From: Acorus gramineus
Taxonomy: Eukaryota; Streptophyta; Magnoliopsida; Acorales; Acoraceae
Reading direction: 5' to 3'
Assembly (NCBI GenBank): GCA_030737835.1
Contig: JAUJYN010000038.1
Coordinates: 496,001 to 560,000, forward strand
DNA length: 64,000 nucleotides
Position numbers and translations under genes: made by a program. Below the pieces are notes generated by a model. The model ran no database searches, had not been told where the DNA came from, and saw nothing but the letters and a program-made list of their open reading frames with translations. Shown here in pieces: positions 45,851-58,448 of this stretch. Positions within the stretch are counted from its first letter, which is position 1. Every line of letters begins with the position of its first letter.

Positions 45851-47920
45851 TGAACGTCCGTTGTTCAAAAAGAATCTAAAAATAATAAATATTGGGATAC
45901 GAGAGTTTAAAAATAAGTTTAAATGCTTAAGGGACCTGAAAATAATTTAGGTATTCCTTAAGTGATCAAGAATTAATTTTCTCTTTTTATAAAAGAAAAG
46001 ATTATCATCAGTTTTTTTTTAGTCCAAAGTGCAGAACACGTGGTTTTTTTTAAAAAAAAATAGTGAGCCTTATCTAATGTTGCATATGTTTTGATGAAAT
46101 GTCTATTATCGCTCCATTTTGAATTGAAGAACACATTTTAATAAATATAAAAAAATTAAACAATGTATAGTATTTCTAATGATACATATAGGATTGTATT
46201 TTAGACTGTAAAAAAGATTAAGTGTAATAACGCCTTTATAAAAAATTACTCTCTTATTTAAGTACATACTCTTATTCGAAACGAAATATTTACTGGAATA
46301 TATTTTTATTTATTTTGAATTTTGTTTTACTCTATATACTATAATATAACTTTATGCACTATAATAACATAGTATATACTATGCTATCATAATAAAATTG
46401 ATTGTAATATGGGTTGAATGTATCAACATTCAAAACTTTAAACCGCACCTTTCATCGAACAGAAAAAAAATGAATGGACTCATAATATTGATTTAATTGT
46501 TGGGTTAGCCACAGTTAAACCATAATACTTAATGATAAAATAAATGAAAAAATCCATATAACTCCATAAAAACTTATCAATATCACAAAAAATCCCCGTA
46601 AAATCATTAAATATCCATAACTCCCTCGCTTATTAGATAATTGCTATTTCAATCCCTACTGTCACCTCCCGTGCCCTCTTTCCAGTCCCGAAAAAATGTC
46701 CATTGCCTTCTTCGTCCCTCCCTCCATCAATTTTTACAAATTAATTTGGGACTCTTGGTCACCCAATTCAAATTTTGAAAAACGGAAAGTCTGGTAAAAA
46801 ATAATCAGGTACATGCTAAGTGCACCTAATAATATGTCTGACGCGTTCACGTGTGTACGTTTATGTGGATCACTTTCCCTTTTGTCTTTTCTAGACACCA
46901 TTTTATTAATGGATAAATAGAGAGTGAGAAAAAAAATTTCTCGCTTCTATGGGACTATTCATAAAGACTCCTACATATTACAATCTATTTAATATAAATC
47001 ATGTCTCTAAAAAAAAAAAAAAAACCCAGTCAATATTAACGTGACAGCATTGACTAGCTCAAGTGTTATTTAACGCAAATAAAATTAAGTCAAGGTTAAA
47101 AGTGTGATTAAAAATACTGGGTTTTTATTTAATTTGCCCTTAATCTTTGTATAACTGAAGAACCTACGAGACCTCAAGATAAGGGGCATTGGTAGAACGT
47201 TTGCATTCGTTAAGTCACTAACAAAGTTTTTGAAACCATCTTAAGACGCAGTATATAAATCTATTATCTCAACATATTATCTACCATAAATAAAAAGGTT
47301 TTTTTTTTTTAACCCTCATAAACTATATGATTTAGTGATCGATCATTCACTTCTTTATATTACAGTTAAAGTCTCTAGATTTAAAGGATATGTTCATTTT
47401 TAATCCCTTCTAGAGACTAATAAGAAAATCAAACAATTTAATGATAGGTCATTCCTAAGGACTAATAAAGGGCATACCCATTGAATTTATGGACTTAAAC
47501 TGTAAAAATGAGACAACGATTACTAAATCATATAGTTTATGGGGACTAAAAAATAAAAATTTCAAATAAAAAATATGCATTTAATTTGTTCCTTAATCAT
47601 TTTTTTTTATATTAAATAATCTATCCTGGGTTAGTGCTGATTTTCTTGAGTTTATAAATCCAGGAGTGAATTGAAAGTTTGGATATATTTATAGATGGTA
47701 CAGATGAATTCCTCAACATCCAGAAGGAAATGGCATTATGAGTTTCTGGTGATGTAATTTACTAGGCAAGCTGCTTTGGTGGGATTGATTGGAAATGGGA
47801 CCCACTCAAGATGCTTATTCGGTGGAAGTGATTTGTTCATCTTTATTTAATAATTCAATCAAAATCGTGCATTTGGTGCGCCTCACTCGCTGTCCTAGAT
47901 CCAAAGACATTTATATATAG
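45851..47920. other. AT-rich intergenic DNA
   Basis: No open frame of note. Several A or T homopolymer runs (for example 47008-47024) and a weak CTTTAACTG/CAGTTAAAG-type inverted pairing around 47330-47540 are all I see. Confidence 0.5.
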
Positions 47921-48699
47921 GGTTAGTTTGGTAAGGCCTAGTTTAATACGAGGATAAGAGGTTAAAATAAGGAAAAAATTAGATTAAATAATTTATTATC
48001 CTATATGGTATAAAAAAATGGAGATAAAGTATAGACAATTGTCCACATTTTGAGATAAAAAATAGAGATAGTTTGTTCTATGTAAAATGTGGAATAGACG
48101 TTGTTCCAATTTTTTATCCCTATTTTATAAAATTGGGATAACATCTATGACTATCCTTAAAAAAAAAAAAAAAAAAAAAACAGAATGTGTTACACTAAAC
48201 AATATTAATGTTTCATTAATAGGAGGGTAGATTTGGTATTTTTTTTAAAATTTAAAGTTATCTCATATTTGATCCAAATTCAATATTGAGGATAAAAACA
48301 TAAAAAATGAGGATAATAAAAAGCATTAACAAATCTAAATCTGGATAAAAATAGTGGATTTTTTATCCTCATAAATTAGGTTAACATATCCTAAAAATTT
48401 ATCCATTTACCAAACTAGGCTTAAGAGAATAAGGTTTTGAAGATAAGTTATCCTAATTTTAAGGGATAAAAAATCCATCAATTTTATTCATATTTACATT
48501 TGTTAAAACTAGATTAAAAGTGGGGATAAATATTATCCCACCCTTTAGGTAAAACAAAATATCCCCATTTCATTTCAAAATCTAGACAACAGTTTATTCT
48601 AATTATTTTTTATACCAAATAGAGATAAGTTGTCCTCCCGCTCACTTATCCTCATAATTACCATTTATCATAACATTTATCCCCTTGCCAAACAAGCAT
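47921..48699. mobile_element. MITE-like element, possibly two copies head to tail
   Basis: GGTTAGTTTGGTAAGG at 47921 is mirrored by CCCCTTGCCAAACAAGC near 48681-48697. An extra inverted end, TTTACCAAACTAGGCTTAAG, lies in the middle (about 48408). GGGATA and AGGATAA words recur throughout. This fits either one element nested in another or two adjacent copies. No protein. No exact target duplication. Confidence 0.5.
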
Positions 48700-49833
48700 T
48701 TAATATTGGGTTTTTTTTTTTTTTTAGAACAATGCATCTTTGATATTAATTGATTGATGTTATAGCATATACTCAAAACACCAGTCTTAAGTGTCAATCC
48801 TTTTGTGGGTTGTCACTGAATGCAACTAACATTTATCAGATAACTTAAATTTCTCTTTCAGTATATATGAATCGCTCGCAAGTCAATTTTATTAAGGGTA
48901 CTGTTACACCCAAGTCCGTTTTCAACCAAAAATCCACTCTCCACGTTAGCCCCCCTCGTCCACGTTAGCCCCCCTTCCACGTCAACCCCCCACTTTTCTC
49001 ACCCACTCCAAAATCTTTCCCCCCAAAATTTTGGACCCCCCCCCTTTTGACCTCCCATTTTTCCCTCCCTGTCAGAGCAAATAAATTTTATTCTCTCTCC
49101 TCCATTTTCAACTACAATTTTTTGTTCTCAATCTCCTCCAACGACTAAATACCTGACAATAAATAGTTCATTTCTTTTTGTGACTACACTGATTCATTTT
49201 TTCTGCAAAATTAGATAATCTTCTAATTCTAGATAACAACAACCAAATCCAATGGGAGACAATTCATTTTAATGTCGAAAAACAAGTTATTTGCCTCGTT
49301 TTCTGTAACGTGCTTTTCGTCAGAAATTATTGACCTTTTTCATGTAATGGATGAATATTTTCATCGAAAACATATACACTTTATTAATTTGCATATATAT
49401 CGTTCAAGAGAATATGTACGTGCTATGAGTACAAACCAGGAAGCTTGTGCTCTCTTTTCATTGGCCATTATATACATACTCTACGAAAGCATATATTTAA
49501 TGTATATTCGAGTACATACTTTATTTGTCAACGCACAAATGCTATAAAACATGCAGGTCATCATGGAAACGATGGACCTTAATGATTTGAAACACATGGT
49601 TTGAATTTCAGTGTGAAGAAGCAATTTGAATCCCAATGAAAAGGTGATGATCCTGTAAGTCATACTAAACATGATAATGTTCATGGTGGGTAAATTGTTG
49701 GATCCTCGCATTGCGTAATCGAAGGGTCGCCCAAAAACTAAGCGAAAGGTTTCACGGTGTGAAGTTGCCGTCAACAAGCATAAAAATGTTAAGTATATGA
49801 TTCTTTGTACTCAGCACGTACCCACTCTGAAGG
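48700..49833. other. Intergenic stretch with short direct repeats
   Basis: 48935-48995 contains three copies of a CCACGTTAGCCCCCC/CCACGTCAACCCCCC word. The open frames at 49272-49547 (+) and 49777-49481 (-) have no recognisable motif. Confidence 0.4.
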
Positions 49834-50579
49834 CGTATATGCGTCGATAAGCTTTTACGGATTTTTATTAGTCTCTTTGCTTTGTTGATATGATTTTAGA
49901 AAAATCGATGATAGAAGCAGCAACAGAAGAAGCATCCTAAATAGGTTATGCCTACAAATTGCACACCACCAACACCAAGTTCACAGCAGTATTCTTAGTT
50001 TGCATCCCAATTGACTTATGTGGAAGGGGAATTTGAGAGGTGGATGGCATCATAGTCAAGAATTTTGTGAATGTTCTTCATAGTTACAATGTTTTGCTAT
50101 TCGAAACTGGATATGATATATTAACATTTCAAATGTCCTATAATTTAGCTTGGAAATGAATGTTAAGTTGACCATAATTTGGCTGATTTGATATATACTT
50201 ATTTTATTAACGCATATACCATATTCAAGAACTTATATGCTACCCATCATGTGCTAAGAGTTTTGGACTATTGAAAAGCAATCATAATGAAAGTATGTTA
50301 TGAGAGAACTAGAAATGAAACATAAGTAGCATCCAAACAGAGAAATCAAGTGTTCAAAAAACATAACCTAACATACATTTATGGACATACTATATGTATG
50401 ATTTATACAAGTAGGAATATGCTTTCGTTAAATAGGGGTAATTGTTCAAACCAACATCATCCAAAAAAGAGGGAAGTGTTGTAACTCAACTTACCAACAT
50501 CAAACAAACAGAGGAGAATGTATTCAAACAAACAATTACACCACATAAAAAAGATACAAGAAATTGTTCAAACAAGATG

Positions 50580-51385
50580 CACAAAACATCTCTGCTACAT
50601 TAGAGAACATGATCCACTAGAATCGTAGATGCGACCTTGACACTCATGAACGCCATGTCTTCAAGTGACTTGAAATGAAACTCACTGCCTTCATAAAGCC
50701 ACTAGATCTAGTGCAATACAAACAGATTGCAATCCTAGCCTCCGACTTGTTCTGGGATCTCTACGTGAGTGTTGATCGGCCAAACCTTTGCGTAATCCAA
50801 TATTATTTCCTTCGGCAAGTTTACCATAGTAGACGCCCACGATTCATAGATTTTTTTCACTCAGCAAATTGTACACTTCGAATGTCTTCCTCTCCTTATC
50901 CACTATCAATAAGAACCAATGCTTTGAATGAAAAAGGAAAAATATAATCATCCCCAAATCATCTTTGCTTGCATCACCCAGCCACGCAAAGGCTTTGAAA
51001 AACTTCACAGCTCCTTCTATGCCGGTACTAAAATATTGTTGTAGTATTTAAGAGAGGAATATAAACAATTTTGAATGTTTCCCAAATGAAATGATAAAAG
51101 AATGTAAGGGAATATACTTGAAAGTTGCATACACATATAGAATCGGCCTAGCTGGGATAGAGGGCTTCAATACTCCCGAATAAGCATCGATTACCTACAA
51201 GTGTGTATATGCTTCGTTAAACAAGGCATATGCTAACATTAAAGCGCTTTTATACTTATAGCGAAACAAATACTTCCTCTGCAAGCCAATCATTCCTTAT
51301 CACCTCGAATAATTGGCGTCTCGTGATGAAGAAGTGATTTACCCATTGCCACATGGATCTCTCCCATATTTTCGTGTTGACAAAA
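50580..51385 (-). pseudogene. Ulp1-type (C48) cysteine protease-like pseudogene
   Basis: Read on the minus strand in pieces separated by possible introns. About 51385-51280 gives KIWERSMWQWVNHFFITRRQ, and 51194-51119 gives VIDAYSGVLKPSIPARPILY. About 51018-50846 gives GIEGAVKFFKAFAWLGDASK, then KHWFLLIVDKERKTFEVYNL, ending in a stop at 50846-50844. The His-Trp of KHWFLLIVD (50921-50916) fits the Ulp1 catalytic His. In a shifted frame, DCNLFVLH (50734 on) matches the DCGVF block with the catalytic Cys, but follows a TAG. Then SLEDMAFMSVKVASTIL matches the usual end. The Gly of DCG is lost and there are two stops and a frameshift, so it is dead as read. Ulp1 proteins cut SUMO; copies in plant transposons are common. 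Confidence 0.65.
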
Positions 51386-52240
51386 AAATGTATTTTAGGT
51401 TAAAACCAATTCTTAACCAATTTTGAAACATATGAGAGTATTAGCTAAAGGACACCCCTATCTATAACTTGCAGATTCAAAAAGCTCTCGATTAAAACCC
51501 ATTGCACTAAACGGAATCTCCCTTTCCCTGATTCTAAAACACAGAAAAAACTAAGTTGATGAAACTTTCACAAAAATAAAACCATCAGTGTGGGGGATGA
51601 TTTCTGGTTCTCCTCCAGGCGGCCGGATCTCGTGGGCCATCCAGGCTTTGTTTGGATAGATCCGCAAAGAGACGACGATGAGTGTCCGCTATGGATGGAT
51701 TGAAGAGGTTTATCTCGACTGAACCTGATGTAAATCAGGCCGTCTACGTATCCTTTTTGAGGGATCAAGCCACACGTAGTTCCTTTTTTTACGAGAACCA
51801 CCGACGGTGAAGCCCAATCTCCATTAAAATGGGATTTAAAGCTTGGGTCTAGGGTTCTCTTTTTTTTTAAGGGAAGAAGAAGAAGTATCTCTCTCCTTTT
51901 GGTGAAGGGGATACCCTCCTCTTTAGAGTGGGAGGGGGGTGTGAGCATATCATGGGATGGAATCCCCTTTTGGCCCAACCCGAGATGGTGTTGTGTTTTT
52001 TGCCCCATGTGATGGGCTGAGGCAGTATGGCCTTTTAAATGAATCCCAAGGTGTGACAGATTTGGTCTTCTACAATCAGAAACCACAAAAATAAAATAAC
52101 TAAATTATACCATTTTCAATTCGTTAGTCACTTGAAAGTAAACTTTTTGTGACTTCTCAGTTTCGCAAACAGAGACCATCAAAGCATGTTTCAACTGCTC
52201 CTCTTCACACGAAAAAAATCACATGAAACATGATTTTAAT

Positions 52241-52470
52241 GATGTACATACCACAACATAGTTGAACAAGACAAGCACACAAATCATTATGATTAGTCAT
52301 GTGCGTCGATAATTAAAGCATATGTCGCATTGCCTGATGTACATACCACAACATATTCGACCAAGACAAGCAGACAAAACATGAATATAAGTTATATGCG
52401 TCAATAAATAACAGATATGCCTCATTCAATATGTACATTCAACAACATACCCGAACAAGAGTCACATGAA
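52241..52470. repeat. 95-bp tandem repeat, 2.4 copies
   Basis: Units start at 52241, 52336 and 52431 with GATGTACATACCACAACATA (the third is changed). Each contains an ATGCGTCRATAA word and a GCATATG- or GATATG-type half palindrome. Confidence 0.8.
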
Positions 52471-52471
52471 A

Positions 52472-52524
<53 letters not shown>
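52472..52524. repeat. (AAT)n microsatellite
   Basis: About 17 uninterrupted AAT units, following the last partial 95-bp repeat. Confidence 0.95.
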
Positions 52525-52525
<1 letters not shown>

Positions 52526-53700
52526 GTATATGCATTGCTAAACAAAGCATATACCACTTTAAAGATCTCATACCATTTTAAATGCCTAAACAAGGCAATC
52601 ATATGAAAATTGATAATAAGGTATGTGCTTCATTAAACCATGCATATACATCATTACAATTCTTACATTCCAAATAATGTAAGAAGAGGCAAAAATTAAA
52701 TCATACACACGTGCAAAGCGATGGCACAACCAGTGAAGTATCATTTTCCCTCATAGGCCTCTACTCCACTAGCCCTCTCCAAGTTTTTGTGTGATCTTGT
52801 CATGAACTTCATGATATCAACTTTCAACGCTGCACAGCTAACAAGGTATGTTAGTCTTTTCAACAGAGATGTGTAATAAAAGAAAAAGTGATTTATTTAC
52901 ATTGGGACTCCAAACACATAATGATTACAAATATTAAATCAATCTATATATGTGTGCAACTCAAATTAAACATTAGAACAGCACATGCTCTTCCAAAGAA
53001 GCATATGCTCCGAATAGAAGCATATAACAATATTGTAAAAAATAATGATTGCACATTCTCTTTCAATAGAGAATATATGTTGAACCAAAAGCATTTGCTC
53101 CCATTGTAGCACATAACAATAATACGAAAAAAGAAAACACACGTACTTCTAGAGAAGCAAAGAAATATGCATATTATGAACAAAACAACACTAAATAAGC
53201 CTAAGGTGCCGATTTTTTTCCCGAAATAAAAATTCCTAACTAAACAAAAGAGCGCTGAATGCGTAAACACATGGTGATTTTTTTCAAAATTAAAACTTCC
53301 TAACTAAATAAAAGAGCTGTGGAGGTGAAAAAACATGGTGTTATTTTTTTTTAGATTTAAAATTTCTTAACTGAAAAAAAGAGATGAAAACAAAATTCCT
53401 AACTAAATAAACCTAGTGTGGTGATTTTTTTATCGATCTAAAAATTACAAAAAAAAAAGTAGATGGACACGGTAGAGGTGACACCATTGTTAGAAACAAC
53501 CCACAGGACTTGAGTGGGGGAGAAGGAGGTCATGCTTGACTCAGGCGACGGTGCCGACAAACACCAACAAACGAATGAGAGAGAGAGAGAGAGATAGAGA
53601 TTTTGTAAGAAAAAGTGAGGATGAATGAGAGATGTGTGGGAGATTTCTGTGATAGAAAGTGAGAGTCTCAATCTCCGTGAAAAGTTATCGACGCATATGC

Positions 53701-54349
53701 GCTGATAAGTCCAGCATATCAGACCTGACGTAAATACGTGCATCGATAAAATAAAACACTCGATAGTTGTGTCAGCCGCCATTACATTCTGTAGAAGCAA
53801 CATATAGATACCCCAATTTTGACCGTTCAAAGAAAAGAAATTACTTGAAGTAATATTTGAAAAATGGTCACATTTGAAAATCTAAAAGAAAACCCCTTAA
53901 GAAAGAAACCGGAAGAAGAAACCCTGGCTCCAAACACTTAGAAAATTCAAGGGGGCAGAAATTGGATGGCTAGTTTAAAGTAGCCGCCCCTCCTTGACTA
54001 GCCGCCCCTCAACTGTTTTCCTAGAGATGGAACATAAAGTTAGCATTTAATGCTGATAATTGTAGTGGTTTCTTACATTTAGCCATCTCTTCTCTGACGG
54101 CTTACTCCTAGTAGCCGCCCCAAGCCACCACTTGTAAGAGATTGGACGTTTGACAGGTCATCATAGGGGTGGATCCTTAGAAGTTGCCGTCCCTCCTTGG
54201 ACGACTAAAACACACATGCCGCCCCTCACCTGAACATTGTCAGAAATACAAAAATCTAAAGAGGGTCAAATCAAACACCTTTGTATCTAATTTGATCTAA
54301 TGTCCAGTGGATACTCCCTTGTCCCCTTTTTTTTATTATAAGCAAGGGG
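53701..54349. other. Intergenic stretch with AGCCGCCCCTCC-type repeats
   Basis: No gene. Between 53970 and 54240 a short word (GCCGCCCCTC, GCCGTCCCTCC) occurs about five times, some inverted as GACGGCTTACT. This recalls subterminal repeats of plant CACTA elements, but no CACTA terminus was seen. Confidence 0.4.
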
Positions 54350-54357
54350 AATTCAAC

Positions 54358-55428
54358 CATGGTTTGGAAAAGTGGCCTGTGCGGCCGCATATGCAGTTTG
54401 CCCACATAGGCGGTCAAAAACCGGCTGTGCACCCGCACAAGTTTTCAAACAAAAAAAAAAAAAAAAAACGAGGACATTGACAATCTAATTCTCTGACCCT
54501 AACGAAGGGGTCTTCTTCTTCGATCAACTGCTCATTCTCCGACCACCACCGCAACAACCTCCCCTTCTTTGATCGATTCTTCCTCCGACCATCCCAGGCC
54601 GCAGAGACCTCCCCTTCTTCTTTGATCGCCTGCTCCTCCTCCTTCTTCAATCGACTCACCTCTGTGTCCTGGGCTCCTGTGGTGGTGAATATGGTGAAGA
54701 AGACGAGTGAGTGTATGGCTATGGCCTTCCCATTCGTCGTCAGACTCCCGAACTCCATTCGCCTCTGCGTCCCGGGTAGCTCCATCACCAGTCTTGGCGA
54801 CAGCACCACCCCCACCACCACAGGAGCTCAGTCTACCATTTCTCCTGTCTCTCTCTCAGTTCTCCTCTATCTTTCTCTTGATTGATGACTCTGTTTCTAT
54901 GTGTTTGTATGTGTGTTTTGTTGTAAACAGACGAGGAGAGAGCGTGGGATGGAGAGAGATTGAATGGTTTGTGACATAATATTGACACGTGAAGGCTTTT
55001 GAGTGATTGGCTGTGACACGTTTCGAATCTCTGTTTCTTAAGAGTCCCACTTACAATCCTTTTGATAGTCATGTGTCACTATAACTCAGAAAAGTATTCT
55101 AAAATGATATTTTCATACTTTAACCCGTCTGAATTTTTTTTTGGATTTTTAACACACAGAATTGTTACAAGAAATGGTGTTGTTATTAACCTAATAGAAG
55201 TTTAACTTATGGGGTTATTTAGATTTTCATGAGTGTTTGCATGGGGTATATAGACTTTCAAGAAAATCAAGGGGTTATATAGACATTAGGCAGTTTGCAG
55301 TGACCTCTCCTTTTTTACTAATAAAAATATAGAATCGCATATACTCCCGCATATACACCCACATACCGCATATACTCTATACAGTAATCTGACCACACGG
55401 AAACTGCATACCGCATTTTGAAACACTG
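54358..55428. mobile_element. Non-autonomous hAT element
   Basis: 1071 bp. The left end CATGGTTTGGAAAAGTGGCC and the right end (reverse complement) CAGTGTTTCAAAATGCGG are imperfect inverted repeats. The flanks AATTCAAC (54350-54357) and GATTCAAC (55429-55436) form a 7/8 target duplication of hAT length. The left end matches the start of the hAT element at 59561, including TGTGCGGCCGCATATGC and an A run ~100 bp in. It carries no transposase. The 135-codon minus-strand open frame (54821-54414) is rich in charged low-complexity sequence and I do not call it a gene. Confidence 0.82.
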
Positions 55429-55436
55429 GATTCAAC

Positions 55437-58042
55437 ACTTCTTCAACTCATCACCAATCACAAAACCATTCAAAATCCACACTTGCAATCACATATCCAT
55501 CAATTCCATACCCACACCCTTGAGAGAGAGAGAAAAGAGCCTTATTCTTGAGAGAAGGAAAGCCAATCCCACCAAATTCCACTCTCCAAAAACCCTCTCC
55601 AAAACCCTGGTTAAACCTAGTTTAACCTTAGCTAGAGCCTAAACCAAACCCTACCTAGGTTCTGCCCAAATAGAACAAGTTTCCAAGCAGCTAACCCTAA
55701 CTAGGCGGCTAGATCCCACTAGCTTACCCCCATTTTCATCCACCCTTTTTTATTTAAACTCCCTTTGTCAAGTCCCCAAAGCATAAAAGAATTCTCTGTT
55801 TTCACCTCTATTTACGGCTGGCCGTGTCTCAGAGCGGATAATCCACAATCTACCCCCACGAGGTGATCAACAACGTAACAACACCAACATTTTCTGCTTT
55901 TTAAAAAGCAGGTGGCGATCACACGACCTCCTGAATCCTCTTGAAGAGTTGTCGGGCGACTCAACAAGGAACCAACCACCCCCCTTTTTCCGAGTGGCAA
56001 TCTGACCAGAGGCCGCGAGGCTGATCAGGTTCAAAACCCCCACCCGAAAACAATTACTGACACAACCATTGCAACACCCATATTTTAAATTTTGAATTTC
56101 AAAACCAAACCAGAAAATCCCTGCCAAATTAAATTTTTTGATGAGCCAAGTCCTCCTCTACGTGGCAGCCGTGTCACCAACTCGAAAAAGAGCTCAGCTA
56201 ACGTGGAAACTAGATTTTGGGCTGGAAACTGACCTGGGCGTAACATTTTCCTTTTATTAAATACCCAACAAAATCATGGCATCTTGGTGAAAAGTGGGTT
56301 CCATGTGGCATTTATTCATTGGCTGAGTCTACCAATGTTTTACATCGAATCTGAACTGATACATTTGATTAAGTTGTATGAACTTTGCTACACAAGCCCC
56401 AGGATATAAGCCCGCTCCAAGAGGTGTAAATATATGATTGGCTGCCTTGTTTTTTTCAAAAGGGCAAAAAGGCAAAATACATATCTACACCGTATTTAAA
56501 ACACACATTCTCTCACCCCATTTCCCTCGTTTTGCGTTTTTTCCGCGTATTCCCGTCCCTCTCGCGAGCCAAAACCCATTTCATTTCAAACAATTTCAAA
56601 AATAATCCCCTTTCGTCTAAAAGGGAGATGAAAACCAAAAATTTCATTGCAGCATTGATTTGAAGGTTTTTTGGTTCTTCTGAATATCCAATACCATCCA
56701 AAAATGGGTACGCAACCCTTTTTTGGTTTTTGAAGAAAAAGATTTTCTATTATGTGACTATTTGATGAATACAAAAACCAAATATTATGTTATTTGATGT
56801 ATCTGTGCGAATGTTCGATTTTTTTCAGATTGTTATTATAATCTTAAAAACGTTGGTTGATATTTTTTTCGAATTTGTTGAAAAGTAACTGACTTTTTTT
56901 GACAAAATTTTTTTTAGGTATATCGTTTACAGGTGATTATATGTTACCAGTTTGTTCTATTTTACAAGACAATGTAACTAACTATTCGATTTAGGATATA
57001 TGTATTTTCAGTCTTTTAATAGTTACAAAATGTAACTTTCTTTGAATGTCACTAAATTTGTGTGTGCATAACTGTGCACAATATTTGTAATCTATTATGT
57101 ATGTGCAGTCATACATTAAAGTGTGTGTATGTTTACATTTGTATGACATGTAATATAAATTTCTGCAGCTTAGAAAAATAGGGTAACTATCTGTTATTCG
57201 CGTTTCGAGAAAATGTAACTAACTATTAGTTGAATGAGAACAAATTCAAGTAATGCGTATGTATATTAAGTTTCTTTAGATGTTCAAGTTATATTGAATG
57301 TAACTATCTTTAATTTGTAACTAACTTTCATTCAATGATCTTAACTATTAACATTTTTGTAAGTTTGTTTGTCATCATTTGTCTTTCTGTTATCATTTTA
57401 TGTTATTTGATGATACTGTGGTAGTTAATGTAATTAATTTTTGTCAAATGTAACTAATTTATGTTAAATGTAAGCTGCTAAATGTAATATGCATTTAAAT
57501 AATTTGTAGTTGCGTAAATGCAGCAAATGTAACTAACTATTAGTCAATGTAACTACATTACAGTGTATGAAAATGTTGTATATGTGTATTCTATGATGTG
57601 TAATAAGTCATTCAGTATTTGAATGCCTTATAGTCGATGCATGTCTCAATGTGTATGAAATGTAATAACAATTTTTGCGGGGAAAAAAAAGTTAAAGAAA
57701 CCAAAAGAAAGGAGAGGAAAGAAATATTATCCACAATTCAGATCTTCATTGCAGAAGATCTTTGAGACATTTTCCAAACTAGCACTTAAACAAAGGCATG
57801 TGGATTTGTTGAGGAAAACACCAATCGGAAACCTTTTAAATTGCTTATTAGATAAGAGATATGATTTCCGTCAAACAAAAAAAGGGATGATGATCTACTC
57901 TAGATAATTTCTACATATGATCGGAAAACTCAGTCCTTCATGATTGGTGGGAAGCCTCTAAAGATAAATCGATCTTATTCTGGGCATTCAGTCTAGAAAA
58001 AAAGATGTTAAAGGTAAACAGAATATTGTTTCACTTATAATA
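55437..58042. other. Intergenic region without recognised genes
   Basis: Open frames of 60-86 codons have no motif. 56940-57560 holds the AATGTAACTAAC word array listed separately. 57690-58040 looks like unrelated AT-rich sequence that ends at the LTR fragment. Confidence 0.5.
56940..57560. repeat. Dispersed AATGTAACTAACTATT word array
   Basis: The word AATGTAACTAAC or close variants occurs about a dozen times in 620 bp (for example near 56971, 57028, 57212, 57298, 57319, 57448 and 57528), with irregular spacing. It is more than AT-rich background would give, and no coding frame explains it. Confidence 0.6.
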
Positions 58043-58448
58043 TTTTTCTCCAGTGTCATCTGAGTCGGATCTGGAGGAAGAGCTCCCCGAGGGACTTCAT
58101 CAGTAGCGGAGTAGCGCCACGTCCCGCGAGTATCAGAGGCTATCAGCATCCCTTTTGCTTGTATGTATTATATTCCGTGCTTGGGCACGCGTTTGTATTG
58201 TATTTGGATGTCTTTGTATATATTGGCTCTCACAGGACAGTTGATTATGTATCGAGTCTGTAATATGTCTTTGAATTACAGATTCAGTCTTTTACCTTCC
58301 GCTTTTGGTGTATATATCATGTCAGCCCTGCTTTTGTTGTCTGTGTTGTCATTTTAGCTGTTGTGTGAGTATGTTATTGAACTCCTGTTTTACTGATATC
58401 ATATATACACTTGCCGCGTCCCGGGGACGGCCGCCCTGGGGCGTGACA
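58043..58448 (+). mobile_element. Family D LTR 3'-end fragment
   Basis: Matches 2790-3204 of D1 and ends GGGGCGTGACA. Homology starts around TTTTTCTCCAG, the putative third leader acceptor of the LTR, and unrelated DNA lies upstream. The rest of this LTR is absent. Confidence 0.8.

Larger units (their letters stand above)
49834..53700 (-). mobile_element. Possible DNA transposon with Ulp1-like gene
   Basis: GTATATGCGTCGATAAGC at 49838 is mirrored by an inverted GCATATGCGTCGATAACTT at about 53675-53697; both are followed inward by TTTT and ACGG. Between them lie an Ulp1-like protease gene in decay (minus strand), further copies of the ATATGCGTCGATAA word (52300, 52400) and many GCATATGC palindromes. 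Ulp1-type genes are carried by some plant MULE and CACTA elements, so a transposon is plausible. I found no transposase and no target duplication, so borders and class are inference. Confidence 0.4.

Noticed and set aside
51568-52086. 172-codon minus-strand open frame
   Set aside because: No recognisable motif. It lies outside the Ulp1-like pieces and has no similarity to them; it could be chance in mixed-composition DNA.
54414-54821. 135-codon minus-strand frame in the non-autonomous hAT
   Set aside because: Glu/Lys-rich from GAAGAAG-type leader sequence like that in the 59561 element's 5' leader; no transposase motif.
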